DNA from: JAFDVL01 sp964631865
GTDB lineage: Bacteria > Acidobacteriota > Blastocatellia > RBC074
Length of the DNA stretch: 64,000 nucleotides
Assembly (NCBI GenBank): GCA_964631865.1
Contig: CAZWAK010000001.1
Span: 109,995 to 173,994, forward strand
Reading direction: 5' to 3'
Shown here in pieces: positions 26,315 to 34,938 of the stretch (positions within the stretch are counted from its first letter, which is position 1; every line of letters starts with the position of its first letter). The position numbers and the translations under genes are program-made. Below the pieces are notes generated by a model. The model was not told where the DNA came from. It searched no databases and saw only the letters and a list, made by a program, of their open reading frames with translations.

Positions 26315-26315
26315 G

Positions 26316-26342
26316 GTAGCGCGATTTGGCAAATCGCGTTAC
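26316..26342. repeat. Solo palindromic unit GCGATTTGGCAAATCGC
   Basis: A 27-bp palindrome, GTAGC - GCGATTTGGCAAATCGC - flanking GTTAC, 1 bp after the etfB stop. The identical unit is at 40448-40474, and the core occurs twice in each of the two elements at 4363 and 37188. Confidence 0.85.
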
Positions 26343-26356
26343 AGCCAGGATACGAA

Positions 26357-26623
26357 ATGAACGAACCAGCACGACCAGAAGAATTGCTCAAGCAGGCCCG
26401 CGCCGAAGCGAAAGCGTTTTTTGAGAAGTACGACGCTGAGCTACAGGCGATTGAAGCGGCCATCAAACAGGATGCCGTCGCGCGCGACAATATGTTGGGT
26501 CGGGATCAGTTGAGTCTGTTTTTGCGCTCGCTCAGTTCGGAGTTGCAAAACGCGCTCACTGAAGTTCGTTCTTCTTCTGCACGGCTTGTGAACATTGCGG
26601 AAAATATCAGGGAACATCAGTAG
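26357..26623 (+). CDS. Small coiled-coil protein between etfB and etfA
   Basis: 88 residues, helical and charged throughout (KQARAEAKAFFEKYDAEL, SSELQNALTEVRSSSARLV), with no Cys, signal peptide or membrane segment. It starts at ATG 26357 behind AGGA. It interrupts the normally adjacent etfB/etfA and is flanked by one palindrome on each side (26316 and 26627). It has ordinary codon use. I do not recognise the family; an ETF-associated role is only suggested by position. Confidence 0.7.
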   Translation: MNEPARPEELLKQARAEAKAFFEKYDAELQAIEAAIKQDAVARDNMLGRDQLSLFLRSLSSELQNALTEVRSSSARLVNIAENIREHQ

Positions 26624-26626
26624 AAA

Positions 26627-26691
26627 GTTGTCAGTTGTCAGTGGTCGGTTGCCAGCAAAAAACCGACCACTGGCCACCGACAACCGACAAC
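26627..26691. repeat. Palindrome with GTTGTC/GGTCGG arms
   Basis: Left arm 26627-26650 (GTTGTCAGTTGTCAGTGG...) pairs with right arm 26661-26691, with one short indel. It lies between the small ORF stop and the etfA ribosome site and resembles the in-frame palindrome at 5308-5378. Confidence 0.75.
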
Positions 26692-26703
26692 CCAAGAGGA
26701 TAT

Positions 26704-27681
26704 ATGGCCATTCTAGTTTTCATCGAACATGTCGAAGGACACATCAATCGCGCTTCGTATGAAGCCGTGCGCGCCGCGCAACTGATCGGCGCACAACTCA
26801 ATCAAGAGACATCGGCAGTGATTTTCGGCAACGGCGTCAGCGCGCTCGCCGCCGAAGTTGCAGGCAAAAAACTCAATCGTGTGTACACGGTCGAAAGTGA
26901 CAGCTTGCGTTCGTACACGCCCGATGGGTATTCGATTGCCTTCAAGCAAGTCATCGCGCAAGTGCAACCGGCGCTCGTGCTGATGGCGCACACGTACGAA
27001 GTCCGTGACTTTGCGCCGAAGCTGGCGGCAAGCTTGCAACGCGCGCTCGTCGGCGATTGCATCGGCTACAAAATCGAAGACGGCGCGGCGGTGTTCACGC
27101 GCCAAATCTTTCAGGGCAAATTGTCGGCGGATGTCGTGCCAACGGGCGACACGCCGCATTTCGTCAGCTTCCAAATCGGCTCGTTTCGCGGCGACGAATG
27201 CGAAGCTGGAACCGCCGAAGTGCAAGCGTTGACCGTCAATCTCGACGCCGATCAAGTGCGGCAGCATCCCGAGGCACGTTTCAAAGAAGCGAAAGCCGCC
27301 GTAGACTTGACACAAGCACCGTTGATCGTCGCCGTCGGGCGCGGCATCAAAGAACAAAAGAACATCGAGATCGTCGAAAAGCTTGCCGCCGCAATGGGCG
27401 CAGAGATCGCCGCCTCGCGTCCAATCTGCGACAACGATTGGTTGCCGATGGATCGCCAAATCGGTTCATCCGGGCAGACGGTTGCGCCGAAGTTGTATTT
27501 GGCCGTTGGCATCTCCGGCGCGATTCAGCATCTGGTCGGGATGAAAGGCGCGCGCACGATTGTCGCCATCAACAAAGACGCCGAAGCGCCGATCTTTGAA
27601 ATCGCCGATTACGGCATCGTCGGCGACTTGTTTGAAGTCGTGCCGGCGCTGACGGCGGAGATTGAAAAGATGAAGCAGTGA
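26704..27681 (+). CDS. etfA: Electron transfer flavoprotein, alpha subunit
   Basis: 325 residues. The C-terminal FAD domain has the signature VAVGRGIKEQKN, 'GAEIAASRPICDNDWLPMDRQIGSSGQ' (read in parts), KLYLAVGISGAIQHLVGM and TIVAINKDAEAPIFEIADYGIVGD. The start at 26704 is chosen because AGAGGA precedes it and the family N-terminus (MAILVFIEHVEG) begins there; an in-frame upstream extension runs through the palindrome. It pairs with EtfB and feeds the ETF-quinone oxidoreductase that follows. Confidence 0.96.
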   Translation: MAILVFIEHVEGHINRASYEAVRAAQLIGAQLNQETSAVIFGNGVSALAAEVAGKKLNRVYTVESDSLRSYTPDGYSIAFKQVIAQVQPALVLMAHTYEVRDFAPKLAASLQRALVGDCIGYKIEDGAAVFTRQIFQGKLSADVVPTGDTPHFVSFQIGSFRGDECEAGTAEVQALTVNLDADQVRQHPEARFKEAKAAVDLTQAPLIVAVGRGIKEQKNIEIVEKLAAAMGAEIAASRPICDNDWLPMDRQIGSSGQTVAPKLYLAVGISGAIQHLVGMKGARTIVAINKDAEAPIFEIADYGIVGDLFEVVPALTAEIEKMKQ

Positions 27682-27713
27682 TCGAGAAAGTCACAGAGTG
27701 AAGGAGTTATCCC

Positions 27714-29411
27714 ATGATGCCGACCGGCGTTGAGCACGACATCGAACGCGAAAGCTTGGAAGTTGATGTGCTATTTGTTGGCGCAGGCCCCGCGTCGCTC
27801 GCAGGCGCGTTGCGCTTGCGCCAACTTATCAATCAACATAACGAGACCGCCGAAAAAACGGGCGGCAAATCGTTGGGCGAAGTATCAATCTGCGTGATTG
27901 AAAAGGGGCGCGAAGTCGGGGCGCATATGTGTTCCGGCGCGGTGATGGACATTCGCGTGCTGCGCGAATTGCTGCCGAATTATGAAGAACTCGGCGCACC
28001 GCTCGAATCTATCGTCACGGAAGAAGACGTGTCGTATTTGACCGCGACGGGCAAAATTAAATCGCCGATTATTCCGCCGCCGCTCAACAATCACGGCAAA
28101 TATGTTGTCTCGCTCAACAAACTGATTCGCTGGCTGGGGCCGATTGTCGAAGCGGCAGGCGTGGATATTTATCCCGAATTTCCGGGTGCAGCCGTGTTGT
28201 ACGACGACAAGAGCCAAGTCATTGGCGTGCAAACCGGCGACAAAGGCATCGGCAAAGACGGCGAGCCAAAAGACAACTTTGAGCCGGGCGCGAACCTGCT
28301 CGCCAAAGTCACCGTCTTCGGCGAAGGGCCGCGCGGTTCGTTAACTAAAAAATTAGTTGAGAAACTCAAACTCGATCAAGGCCGCAATCCGCAAGTGTAT
28401 TCGACGGGCGTCAAAGAGATTTGGGAATTGCCGAAAGGGCGCGTCAAACCGGGCTTCGTGATGCACTCGCTCGGCTATCCGCTGCCGAACGACACCTACG
28501 GCGGAAGCTTTATTTACGGGATGCAAAACGATCTGCTCGACATCGGGCTGGTCGTCGGTTTGGACTATCGCAACCCGCACACTGACCCGCATCGGCTGTT
28601 TCAGCAATTCAAAGAACATCCGCACATCGCCAAAATGCTCGCAGGCGGCAAGATGCTTTACTACGGCGCGAAGACCGTGCCGATGGGCGGCTACTTTGCA
28701 CAGCCGAAATATTACGGCGACGGCTTCTGCATCATTGGCGATTCGGCGAGCTTCCTGAATTCGCAAAAGCTCAAGGGCATTCACCTCGCAATGCAATCGG
28801 GCGTCTTTGCGGCGCAGGCGATTTTTGAAGCGTTGCTTGCGGACAAGTTCGACGACGCGCAATTGAAACGCTATTACGATTTGGTCGAAGGCAGTTATGT
28901 GAAGCAGGAATTGTACGAAGTCCGCAACTTCCATCAGGCGTTTGAGAAGGGACGTATCTGGGGCTTGCTCGAAAGCGGACTGCAATACATCACGGGCGGC
29001 GCGGGGATTCGTGGCGATTTGCGCAATGTCAAAGCGGGTCACGAACACATGCACAAAATCAACGGTGCGCCTGACCCGGCTCCGTTCCTCGGCGACAAGA
29101 AATTGACGTTTGACAAGCTCACGGACGTTTATCACGCGAGCGTCGAGCACAGCGAAGATCAGCCGTCGCACTTGAAGATTCTCGATCCGAATATCTGTGT
29201 CGAACGCTGCACGAAAGAATACGGCAACCCGTGTCAGCATTTTTGTCCGGCGGCGGTCTACGAAGTCGAAGAGGTGAACGGCGGGCGGCGACCGAAAGTG
29301 AACTTCTCCAACTGTGTGCATTGCAAGACGTGCGACATTATGGATCCGTACCAGATCATTGATTGGGTCACGCCCGAAGGCGGCGGCGGCCCGAATTACA
29401 TTAACACTTAG
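27714..29411 (+). CDS. ETF-ubiquinone oxidoreductase
   Basis: 565 residues; an FAD and 4Fe-4S enzyme that passes electrons from ETF to the membrane quinone pool. The N-terminal FAD fold is VDVLFVGAGPASLAGALRL. The substrate part has GGKMLYYGAKTVPMGGY and GDSASFLNSQKLKGIHLAMQSG. The C-terminal cluster Cys residues lie in CVERC, NPCQHFCPAAVYE and CVHCKTCD. The start at 27714 follows GAAGGAG; an ATG also follows directly. The full ETF chain is therefore coded in one cluster, pointing to beta-oxidation or amino acid oxidation linked to respiration. Confidence 0.95.
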   Translation: MMPTGVEHDIERESLEVDVLFVGAGPASLAGALRLRQLINQHNETAEKTGGKSLGEVSICVIEKGREVGAHMCSGAVMDIRVLRELLPNYEELGAPLESIVTEEDVSYLTATGKIKSPIIPPPLNNHGKYVVSLNKLIRWLGPIVEAAGVDIYPEFPGAAVLYDDKSQVIGVQTGDKGIGKDGEPKDNFEPGANLLAKVTVFGEGPRGSLTKKLVEKLKLDQGRNPQVYSTGVKEIWELPKGRVKPGFVMHSLGYPLPNDTYGGSFIYGMQNDLLDIGLVVGLDYRNPHTDPHRLFQQFKEHPHIAKMLAGGKMLYYGAKTVPMGGYFAQPKYYGDGFCIIGDSASFLNSQKLKGIHLAMQSGVFAAQAIFEALLADKFDDAQLKRYYDLVEGSYVKQELYEVRNFHQAFEKGRIWGLLESGLQYITGGAGIRGDLRNVKAGHEHMHKINGAPDPAPFLGDKKLTFDKLTDVYHASVEHSEDQPSHLKILDPNICVERCTKEYGNPCQHFCPAAVYEVEEVNGGRRPKVNFSNCVHCKTCDIMDPYQIIDWVTPEGGGGPNYINT

Positions 29412-29570
29412 TTTTTTGCCACGAATTCCACGAATTTTCACGAATCAAGACCTATTATTTAGGCCACAGATTCACGCAGATTTTTCTGGCATTAAAAACC
29501 ATCGGTGAAAAGCTGTGTGATTTGTGGCGAAAAATCATTCGTGAAAATTCGTGGAATTCGTGGCAAAAAA
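29412..29570. repeat. MITE-like element with perfect 34-bp terminal inverted repeats
   Basis: Left arm 29412-29445 and right arm 29537-29570 are exact inverses (TTTTTTGCCACGAATTCC ... ). The 91-bp middle has weaker internal inverses (GGCCACAGATTC / ATTTGTGGC). The element begins at the base after the ETF-QO stop codon and ends 3 bp before the ribosome site of the next gene. No duplicated target is obvious. Confidence 0.85.
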
Positions 29571-29583
29571 TTTAGGAGACAAC

Positions 29584-30036
29584 TTGGCCACAGCAGAAGA
29601 TGCGAAATTGATTTTACAACTCTACGAACTGCGCCGCGAAGAGACGATGCGCAAGGCGCGGGCGTTTGTTTTCAGCCCGGAATTTATGCCGACGAGCGCG
29701 AAAGACCTGATGGATATGGTGATGACCGATCCCGAAAAAAGCGCGTACTTCCGGCAGGCGTCGAGCTATTGGGAGATGGCGGCGGCGCTGGTCAATCACG
29801 GCACGATTGATGCGGCGCTGTTTTATGACACGAATGGCGAATATCTGGGAGTGTGGGCAAAGATTGGCGACCTGATGCCGGAACTGCGTGAAATCTTTGG
29901 CCCGCAGTACATGAAAAATCTGGAGCAGTTGATTGCCAGTCAGCCCGACGGCACGCGGCGGATTCAGATGTTCAGAGAACGCTATAAAAAAATCGCGGAG
30001 ATGCGTGCCGCTAAGCCAGTCGCGTCTGAAGGGTAA
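29584..30036 (+). CDS. Conserved hypothetical protein with TTG start
   Basis: 150 residues, helical and soluble, no signal peptide (ATAEDAKLILQLYELRREET... EIFGPQYMKNLEQLI). The TTG at 29584 is chosen because AGGAG lies at 29574-29578. An earlier in-frame ATG at 29551 would sit inside the repeat arm and lacks a ribosome site. It may be co-transcribed with the ETF genes. I do not recognise a named domain; the segment FVFSPEFMPTSAKDLMDMVM looks like a conserved block. Confidence 0.75.
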   Translation: MATAEDAKLILQLYELRREETMRKARAFVFSPEFMPTSAKDLMDMVMTDPEKSAYFRQASSYWEMAAALVNHGTIDAALFYDTNGEYLGVWAKIGDLMPELREIFGPQYMKNLEQLIASQPDGTRRIQMFRERYKKIAEMRAAKPVASEG

Positions 30037-30091
30037 GCTGGCAGCAAGGCGCAGCATCAGGTAAGATGACTGACCCAAAGGAGGAAAGTGT

Positions 30092-30376
30092 ATGTCACGA
30101 ATCAAATCCATTCGCATTGTTGCGATCATTCTCGCCCTGAGTCTGTTTGCTTCCGGCTTCGTAGGAAGTGCAGAGGCCACGACCCAGCGGCGAAACCCGG
30201 AGGCCGGCAAGAAAAAAGCGGCCAAGCGCATCGGCATTGGCGCAGCTATCGGCGGCGCGGCGGGCGGTTTAATCGGAGGCCGCAAAGGCGCGCTGATCGG
30301 AGCGGGCGTGGGCGCGGGCGGCGGCACGGTGTATCACGTGCGCAAGAAACGCAAAGCCGCGCGGCGGCGCTATTGA
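30092..30376 (+). CDS. Secreted glycine-zipper protein
   Basis: 94 residues. A signal peptide (to about residue 29, SAEA) is followed by a Lys/Arg patch, a Gly-zipper (IGIGAAIGGAAGGLIGG, ALIGAGVGAGGGTVYH) and a very basic C-terminus (RKKRKAARRRY). Such YMGG-like zippers form helix pairs in or at membranes. A strong ribosome site, AAAGGAGG, lies at 30078-30085. The function is unknown; an envelope-stress or structural role is common for this kind of protein. Confidence 0.8.
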   Translation: MSRIKSIRIVAIILALSLFASGFVGSAEATTQRRNPEAGKKKAAKRIGIGAAIGGAAGGLIGGRKGALIGAGVGAGGGTVYHVRKKRKAARRRY

Positions 30377-30397
30377 AGCGACGCGCGGCCATTGCGC

Positions 30398-32689
30398 TTA
30401 CATCACTAAAGAATTGTTGACGAACTCGATATGCTGCGGCAGCGGTTCGGGTGTGCCTTTCGCGGCAGCGGGTTGACTCTCGCGCATGTAATCCTGCACC
30501 GCCGCCACATCCAGCGGGCGCGAGAACAAATAGCCTTGCCCATACTGACAGTCTAAGGCGTGCAACTGCGCGCGTTGTTCCTGCGTTTCGATGCCTTCCG
30601 CCACGACATCCATATTCAGGTTTTTGGCGAGCGTCACAATCGTGCGGACGATTTCCAAATTCTCATCGCCCTGCCCCATACGGCTGACAAACGAGCGATC
30701 CACTTTGAGCGTTGTCACCGGGAAACGGTGCAAATAACTCAAGCTGGAATAGCCCGTCCCGAAATCATCAATGCTAAGCTGCAAGCTCAGATCGCGCAGT
30801 TGCTTGAGCAGGATGGTGGACGCTTCCGCATTTTCCATCACCACGCTTTCTGTAATTTCCAACTTCAAGCGGCTGGGATCGAACCCCGTATCGAAGAGAA
30901 TGTCTTTGACTTCCTGAATCAACTTGGGATTGTTGAGTTGTCGGCCCGACAAGTTCACACTCAGCGTCAAGTTGCGAAACGCGGGCGATTCACTTTGCCA
31001 TTCGCGCACCTGCCGACAGGCTTCCTCCAACACCCAACGTCCGAGCGGCACGATCAAGCCGGTTTCTTCGGCCATCGGAATAAATTCCAGCGGCGGGACA
31101 ATGCCGCGTTCAGGATGCTGCCAACGCACCAACGCTTCAAAGCCCGCGAGTTGTCCCGAACCGACGCGCACGATGGGTTGATAGACGAGGAAAAATTCGC
31201 GGCGTTCCAGCGCCCGGCGCAAATCGTTTTCGAGATGCAGGCGCGAGAGCGTTTGCGCGTGCATCGTTTTGGCAAAGATTTCGTAGCGCGCTTTGCCGCT
31301 GTCTTTGGCGCGATACATTGCAATGTCCGCGTCGCGCAGCACTTCTTCCGGCTGGTCATAGCCGTCCGTGCTGAGCGCAATGCCGACGCTGGTGGTCAGG
31401 AAGGTTTCGTGCCCCTCGATGTGAAACGGCGCGGTCATCGTTTGCTGAATGCGTTCGGCAATGTGAACGGCCAGCACGGGCGCATGAATGCCGTCCAGCA
31501 AAATCGCAAACTCGTCACCGCCGAAGCGCGCGACGCTGTCCACCTGGCGCACGCACTCGCGCAAACGGTTCGCAATTTCGACCAACAAACGATCTCCGAA
31601 ACTGTGCCCCAAACTGTCGTTCACGTACTTGAAGCGATCAAAGTCCAGGAACAGCACGGCGAAGATAAATTGCGGGTCGCGTTTGCTGCGCTCAATCGCC
31701 TTGTGCAAATGTTCGGTGAAAAGCGCACGATTCGGCAGCCCCGTCAAAGCGTCGTGCAAAGCGGCGTAGCGGAAGCGATCTTTGCTTTCTTTCAGTGCTT
31801 CGCTGATGCGTTTTTGTTCTTCGATGGACTCGTTGAGTTCGACGATGTGGCGTTCGGCTTGCTCGGCGCGTTCGCGCTCGGCTTGTTCCGCTTGACGCGC
31901 AGACTGCTTGATGTCTTCGATGTAGCGGCGATAGGTGAAATAAACGAAGGCCACGACCACGCCGGTCACCACCATCGTCGAGAAATCAATGGCTCCGCCC
32001 ACTTTGACCAACGCGCCGGCTGCCGCCGCGCCAGAGAAATACGTGACCGAAGACCACAGACAATGTTTGCGCCACGTCGTCCAAAACGATGCGCCGGTTT
32101 TCAGCGCCGTGAACAGCGCGACCAAGCCGGAATTCGCCAGATACTGTGTGAGCGCCATAATGCTCAACGCATACACAAACGGAGTAAGGTGCGAGAGCGA
32201 ACTGATGGTCGTGATCGGGAAAAATTGCAGGCGCAGCACTTTGACGGTCAGGAAGGTCGAACAAGCCATCACGGCAGCATTGAGCAAAATGGTTTGCGCT
32301 TTGATCGCAACGCCTTGCCGCCGAAACCGCAGGCTGGAACACAAGGCTTCCGTCGCGGCCAGCAAGATGGCCGCATCGCCGCCATACAACAACAGCGCGA
32401 GAAACGTGAGCGTGTCGGAAAAAGAAATATGCGCGTTGACCTGTGGTACTTGAATCGTCAGCCGGGCGCTGTACCCGACCAGCACCAACGAAAGGATCAG
32501 GAAGCGCCAATCCAGGCTCGCCACCGGAAAACAGAAAATGGAGTAAACACCAATGGCGGCTCCGGCCAGCAGAACCGCCCATTGGATGACTTGGATGCCT
32601 CGTCTGTGCGTCATAAGTACATTCAGGCAACGACGAGCATTGCCTGCCTCGCGTAGTAGTTTATTCCTGGCCGGTGGTAGCGTCCCCAT
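30398..32689 (-). CDS. Membrane GGDEF-EAL cyclic di-GMP enzyme
   Basis: Up to 763 residues. About eight membrane helices (roughly 30-270, an MASE-like sensor), a coiled coil (RQAEQAERERAEQAER), then GGDEF and EAL domains. FGGDEF near 387-391 is intact and could make c-di-GMP. EALVRW near 517 and DDFGTGYSSLSYL plus AEGIETQEQ keep the phosphodiesterase residues. The start is uncertain: 32689 overlaps the end of the upstream protease gene by 29 bp, and ATG 32614 would also keep all domains. Neither has a strong ribosome site. It is in line with the three S8 protease genes and may be read with them. Confidence 0.9.
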   Translation of the reverse strand: MGTLPPARNKLLREAGNARRCLNVLMTHRRGIQVIQWAVLLAGAAIGVYSIFCFPVASLDWRFLILSLVLVGYSARLTIQVPQVNAHISFSDTLTFLALLLYGGDAAILLAATEALCSSLRFRRQGVAIKAQTILLNAAVMACSTFLTVKVLRLQFFPITTISSLSHLTPFVYALSIMALTQYLANSGLVALFTALKTGASFWTTWRKHCLWSSVTYFSGAAAAGALVKVGGAIDFSTMVVTGVVVAFVYFTYRRYIEDIKQSARQAEQAERERAEQAERHIVELNESIEEQKRISEALKESKDRFRYAALHDALTGLPNRALFTEHLHKAIERSKRDPQFIFAVLFLDFDRFKYVNDSLGHSFGDRLLVEIANRLRECVRQVDSVARFGGDEFAILLDGIHAPVLAVHIAERIQQTMTAPFHIEGHETFLTTSVGIALSTDGYDQPEEVLRDADIAMYRAKDSGKARYEIFAKTMHAQTLSRLHLENDLRRALERREFFLVYQPIVRVGSGQLAGFEALVRWQHPERGIVPPLEFIPMAEETGLIVPLGRWVLEEACRQVREWQSESPAFRNLTLSVNLSGRQLNNPKLIQEVKDILFDTGFDPSRLKLEITESVVMENAEASTILLKQLRDLSLQLSIDDFGTGYSSLSYLHRFPVTTLKVDRSFVSRMGQGDENLEIVRTIVTLAKNLNMDVVAEGIETQEQRAQLHALDCQYGQGYLFSRPLDVAAVQDYMRESQPAAAKGTPEPLPQHIEFVNNSLVM

Positions 32690-34787
32690 TGACCTGAGTG
32701 TTTTTGGCCCGCAGATAATCCGACATCAACATACCGTCGGCCAACATGATGCCATCGGCTAACATGATGCCGTCGCTCATCAGCATGCCGTCGCTCATCA
32801 GCATGCCATCGCTCAGCAACATGCCATCGCTCAGCAACATGCCGTCGCCAAGCAATTGGCTGGTCGCTAAGAACGGAAGCCCATCGCTCAGCAGCATCCC
32901 GGAACTGGTCAAGATACTCTCTGCCAGCTTGATGCCACCGGTCAGTTTCAGCGCATCGCTCATCATTATGCCGTCGGCTAAGGCCACGCCATCGCTGAGC
33001 AACATGCCCTTGCTGTAAACCTTTTGATATTTCGTGATGAGTTCTGTCCCCGTCGCGTAGGTCGGGCCGAGCACGATGCCTTGCGCCCAGGGGAATGTAT
33101 GACCGGCAATCGTGGTTTGCGCAGTGGGCAGGGCGTTGGTCGTCAACAACGCCTCGCCGTGCGTGCCGTTGAGGTCGCTGCGCACCAGCTTCGCCAAGCG
33201 CAACGCTCCCTCGATATTGAGTTGCCCCGCGCCCTGTTCTAGTTGATTGAAGCCGGGCAGCGATTGCGCCGTGTACATCAACAAAACTTTGACCAGGTTC
33301 GGCGTAAGTTTGGGGTTCGCCTGCAACATCAAGGCTGTCGCACCGCTCACGAGGGGCGCGGACATCGAAGTGCCGCTCAATCGCATCAGCGCCATCCCTC
33401 GGAAGCCACTGTCGTACGTGACTATTTCAGGATGCTGCGACGCCAGATGCGTGGGCGTCTTGCGCGATCTGGCGGCAATGACTTTATTGCCCGGCGCGAC
33501 GAGATCGGGTTTGAGCAAATTGTCGTAATGCTTGCCGCCCGTTTTGTCCGTCCAATAACTGCGGGTCGGGCCACGCGAACTGTATGTTGTGACGACATCA
33601 TCGCCGCGACTGTCCGTGCCAAACGTGTTGGACGCGCCGACCGTGACGACCGACGGGTCATTCGCAGGCGCATGAATCAATCCATAGATTTTACGACCCT
33701 CGCTGTCTTTGCCATCGTTGCCCGCCGAAGCGACGACGGTCAAACCTCGCTTGCTCAAGCGTCGGACGGCCAGGCACAACGGATCGTTTTTGTAAGAATC
33801 TACCGCCGCCGTGCCGAGGCTGATGTTGACGACGCGAATTTTCGGACTGACCTTGTCGTGATTTTGCTGAATCCATTCCAGCGCCGCCAGCAACCACGAA
33901 GTTTTGCCAAAGCCTTCTTCATCCAGCACGCGCAGGTTGTACAACGAAGCGTTGGGCGCAATGCCATCGTAGGCTCCGCGAATGCGCCCAGGATAAAACC
34001 ATTGATTGGTATTGCCTGCGGCTAATGTGGCGACGTGTGTGCCGTGTCCGTAGGGGTCGGTTTTATCCACCGGCAGTTCGGCGTTTTTGTAATCAATGGC
34101 TGTCACACGACTCTTGCCATCTTTGCCCAGTAACGCCCAATGCTGCTCATCAATCCCGGAATCGAGCACGGCGATGCCGATGCCCGTGCCATCCAACGTG
34201 CTGGTTGTGGTCGCGGAAACATTCAGCCCCAGCGCCGAAACGGTCGTAGTGTTGGAAGTGGGGGTCGCGGCAGCAGCGCCTGTGGTCGTTTCCAAATGCC
34301 CCAAAGTTTTGGTGACGCGATCCGGGCTGACGTAGTCAATCCCTTCCGCTGCGGCCAATTCGCGAATCACGGTGCGGGTGGCTTCGATTTTGGCCAGCCC
34401 CAGCGGCGCATAATACCGCAGCAGACGTGCGCCACAAGAGGCCAGCTTTTCCTGTAAGACGATGTCGGGCGTGGTGGGCGCAACCTGCGCAATGAAACTC
34501 TGCGGCGCATCGGCAGGCACTTCCGTCGCGGGCACAGCGTCCCCTTTGAGCACAGGGCGGAGCGTGCGCGTCAGTCGGTTGAGACGTCGAAGCGACTGCC
34601 TGCTCCCGGTGCGCGCGTCTTCATCATCCTGCGCCAATAAAGCCGTGAGATCGGGGGCGAGCTTCGCTTTCAAGGCTCTGAGCTTGTCCCGCAGCTCTTG
34701 CTGCGCAGAGGCTTGCGCCGCCACCGTCGTGGGCAGAAAGGGCGAAGACAAAGTAATCGCCAGTATGAAGGAAAGGGTTTTATTCAT
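32661..34787 (-). CDS. S8 subtilisin-like protease with hexad-repeat tail, copy 1
   Basis: 708 residues. Signal peptide (to about 24), a helical pro-part (APDLTALLAQDDED), an I9-like propeptide (QSFIAQVAP... IDYVSPDRV), then the S8 catalytic domain. The triad is Asp209 (VLDSGID), His248 (GHGTHV) and Ser474 (GTSMSAP). A conserved post-domain leads to a tail of 6-residue repeats of the form L-[SA]-D-G-x-x (about 585-690). The start has GAGGAT upstream. It is the last of three tandem copies, each behind a related upstream block. Confidence 0.92.
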   Translation of the reverse strand: MNKTLSFILAITLSSPFLPTTVAAQASAQQELRDKLRALKAKLAPDLTALLAQDDEDARTGSRQSLRRLNRLTRTLRPVLKGDAVPATEVPADAPQSFIAQVAPTTPDIVLQEKLASCGARLLRYYAPLGLAKIEATRTVIRELAAAEGIDYVSPDRVTKTLGHLETTTGAAAATPTSNTTTVSALGLNVSATTTSTLDGTGIGIAVLDSGIDEQHWALLGKDGKSRVTAIDYKNAELPVDKTDPYGHGTHVATLAAGNTNQWFYPGRIRGAYDGIAPNASLYNLRVLDEEGFGKTSWLLAALEWIQQNHDKVSPKIRVVNISLGTAAVDSYKNDPLCLAVRRLSKRGLTVVASAGNDGKDSEGRKIYGLIHAPANDPSVVTVGASNTFGTDSRGDDVVTTYSSRGPTRSYWTDKTGGKHYDNLLKPDLVAPGNKVIAARSRKTPTHLASQHPEIVTYDSGFRGMALMRLSGTSMSAPLVSGATALMLQANPKLTPNLVKVLLMYTAQSLPGFNQLEQGAGQLNIEGALRLAKLVRSDLNGTHGEALLTTNALPTAQTTIAGHTFPWAQGIVLGPTYATGTELITKYQKVYSKGMLLSDGVALADGIMMSDALKLTGGIKLAESILTSSGMLLSDGLPFLATSQLLGDGMLLSDGMLLSDGMLMSDGMLMSDGIMLADGIMLADGMLMSDYLRAKNTQVNGDATTGQE
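32725..32860 (-). repeat. 18-bp tandem repeats coding the hexad tail, copy 1
   Basis: About seven in-frame 18-bp units coding MLLSDG/MLMSDG/IMLADG, with degenerate units continuing to about 33010. Neighbouring units are nearly identical at the DNA level, a sign of recent repeat gain or gene conversion. They are coding and not a CRISPR array. Confidence 0.85.
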
Positions 34788-34873
34788 ACATCCTCTTCTG
34801 ATCGTGGCGGTGACATCATAGTCGTTTGGTCGTGCCCCGCCTTGCAGTCCCTATTCAAACCGAGAAATATTCA

Positions 34874-34938
34874 GCCGCAATGATGGTTGTGTGATAACGG
34901 CTGCAACAATTGGAAATAGGCACGGATTCCAACTAACG
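34874..34938 (-). promoter_or_regulatory. Conserved upstream block, S8 protease copy 1
   Basis: On the minus strand: GTTAGTTGGAATCC, 8 bp, TTTCCAATTGTT, then an ACCATCATTGCGGC end. The same order and spacing occur at 37078-37139 and 39543-39606. It is 87 bp before the ATG and overlaps the stop codon of the preceding protease gene. Confidence 0.55.

Noticed and set aside
26635..26703. Upstream extension of etfA to an ATG at 26635
   Set aside because: It would translate the palindrome at 26627-26691. The ATG at 26704 has a ribosome site and matches the family N-terminus.
30560..32656. Long open frame (about 700 codons) on the plus strand
   Set aside because: It lies fully antisense to the GGDEF-EAL gene, whose domains are unmistakable. 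The frame is open because of the codon bias of that gene.
32725..33010. CRISPR-like array of short repeats
   Set aside because: The 18-bp units are contiguous without spacers, stay in frame and code the protease tail. The same holds for the other three tails.
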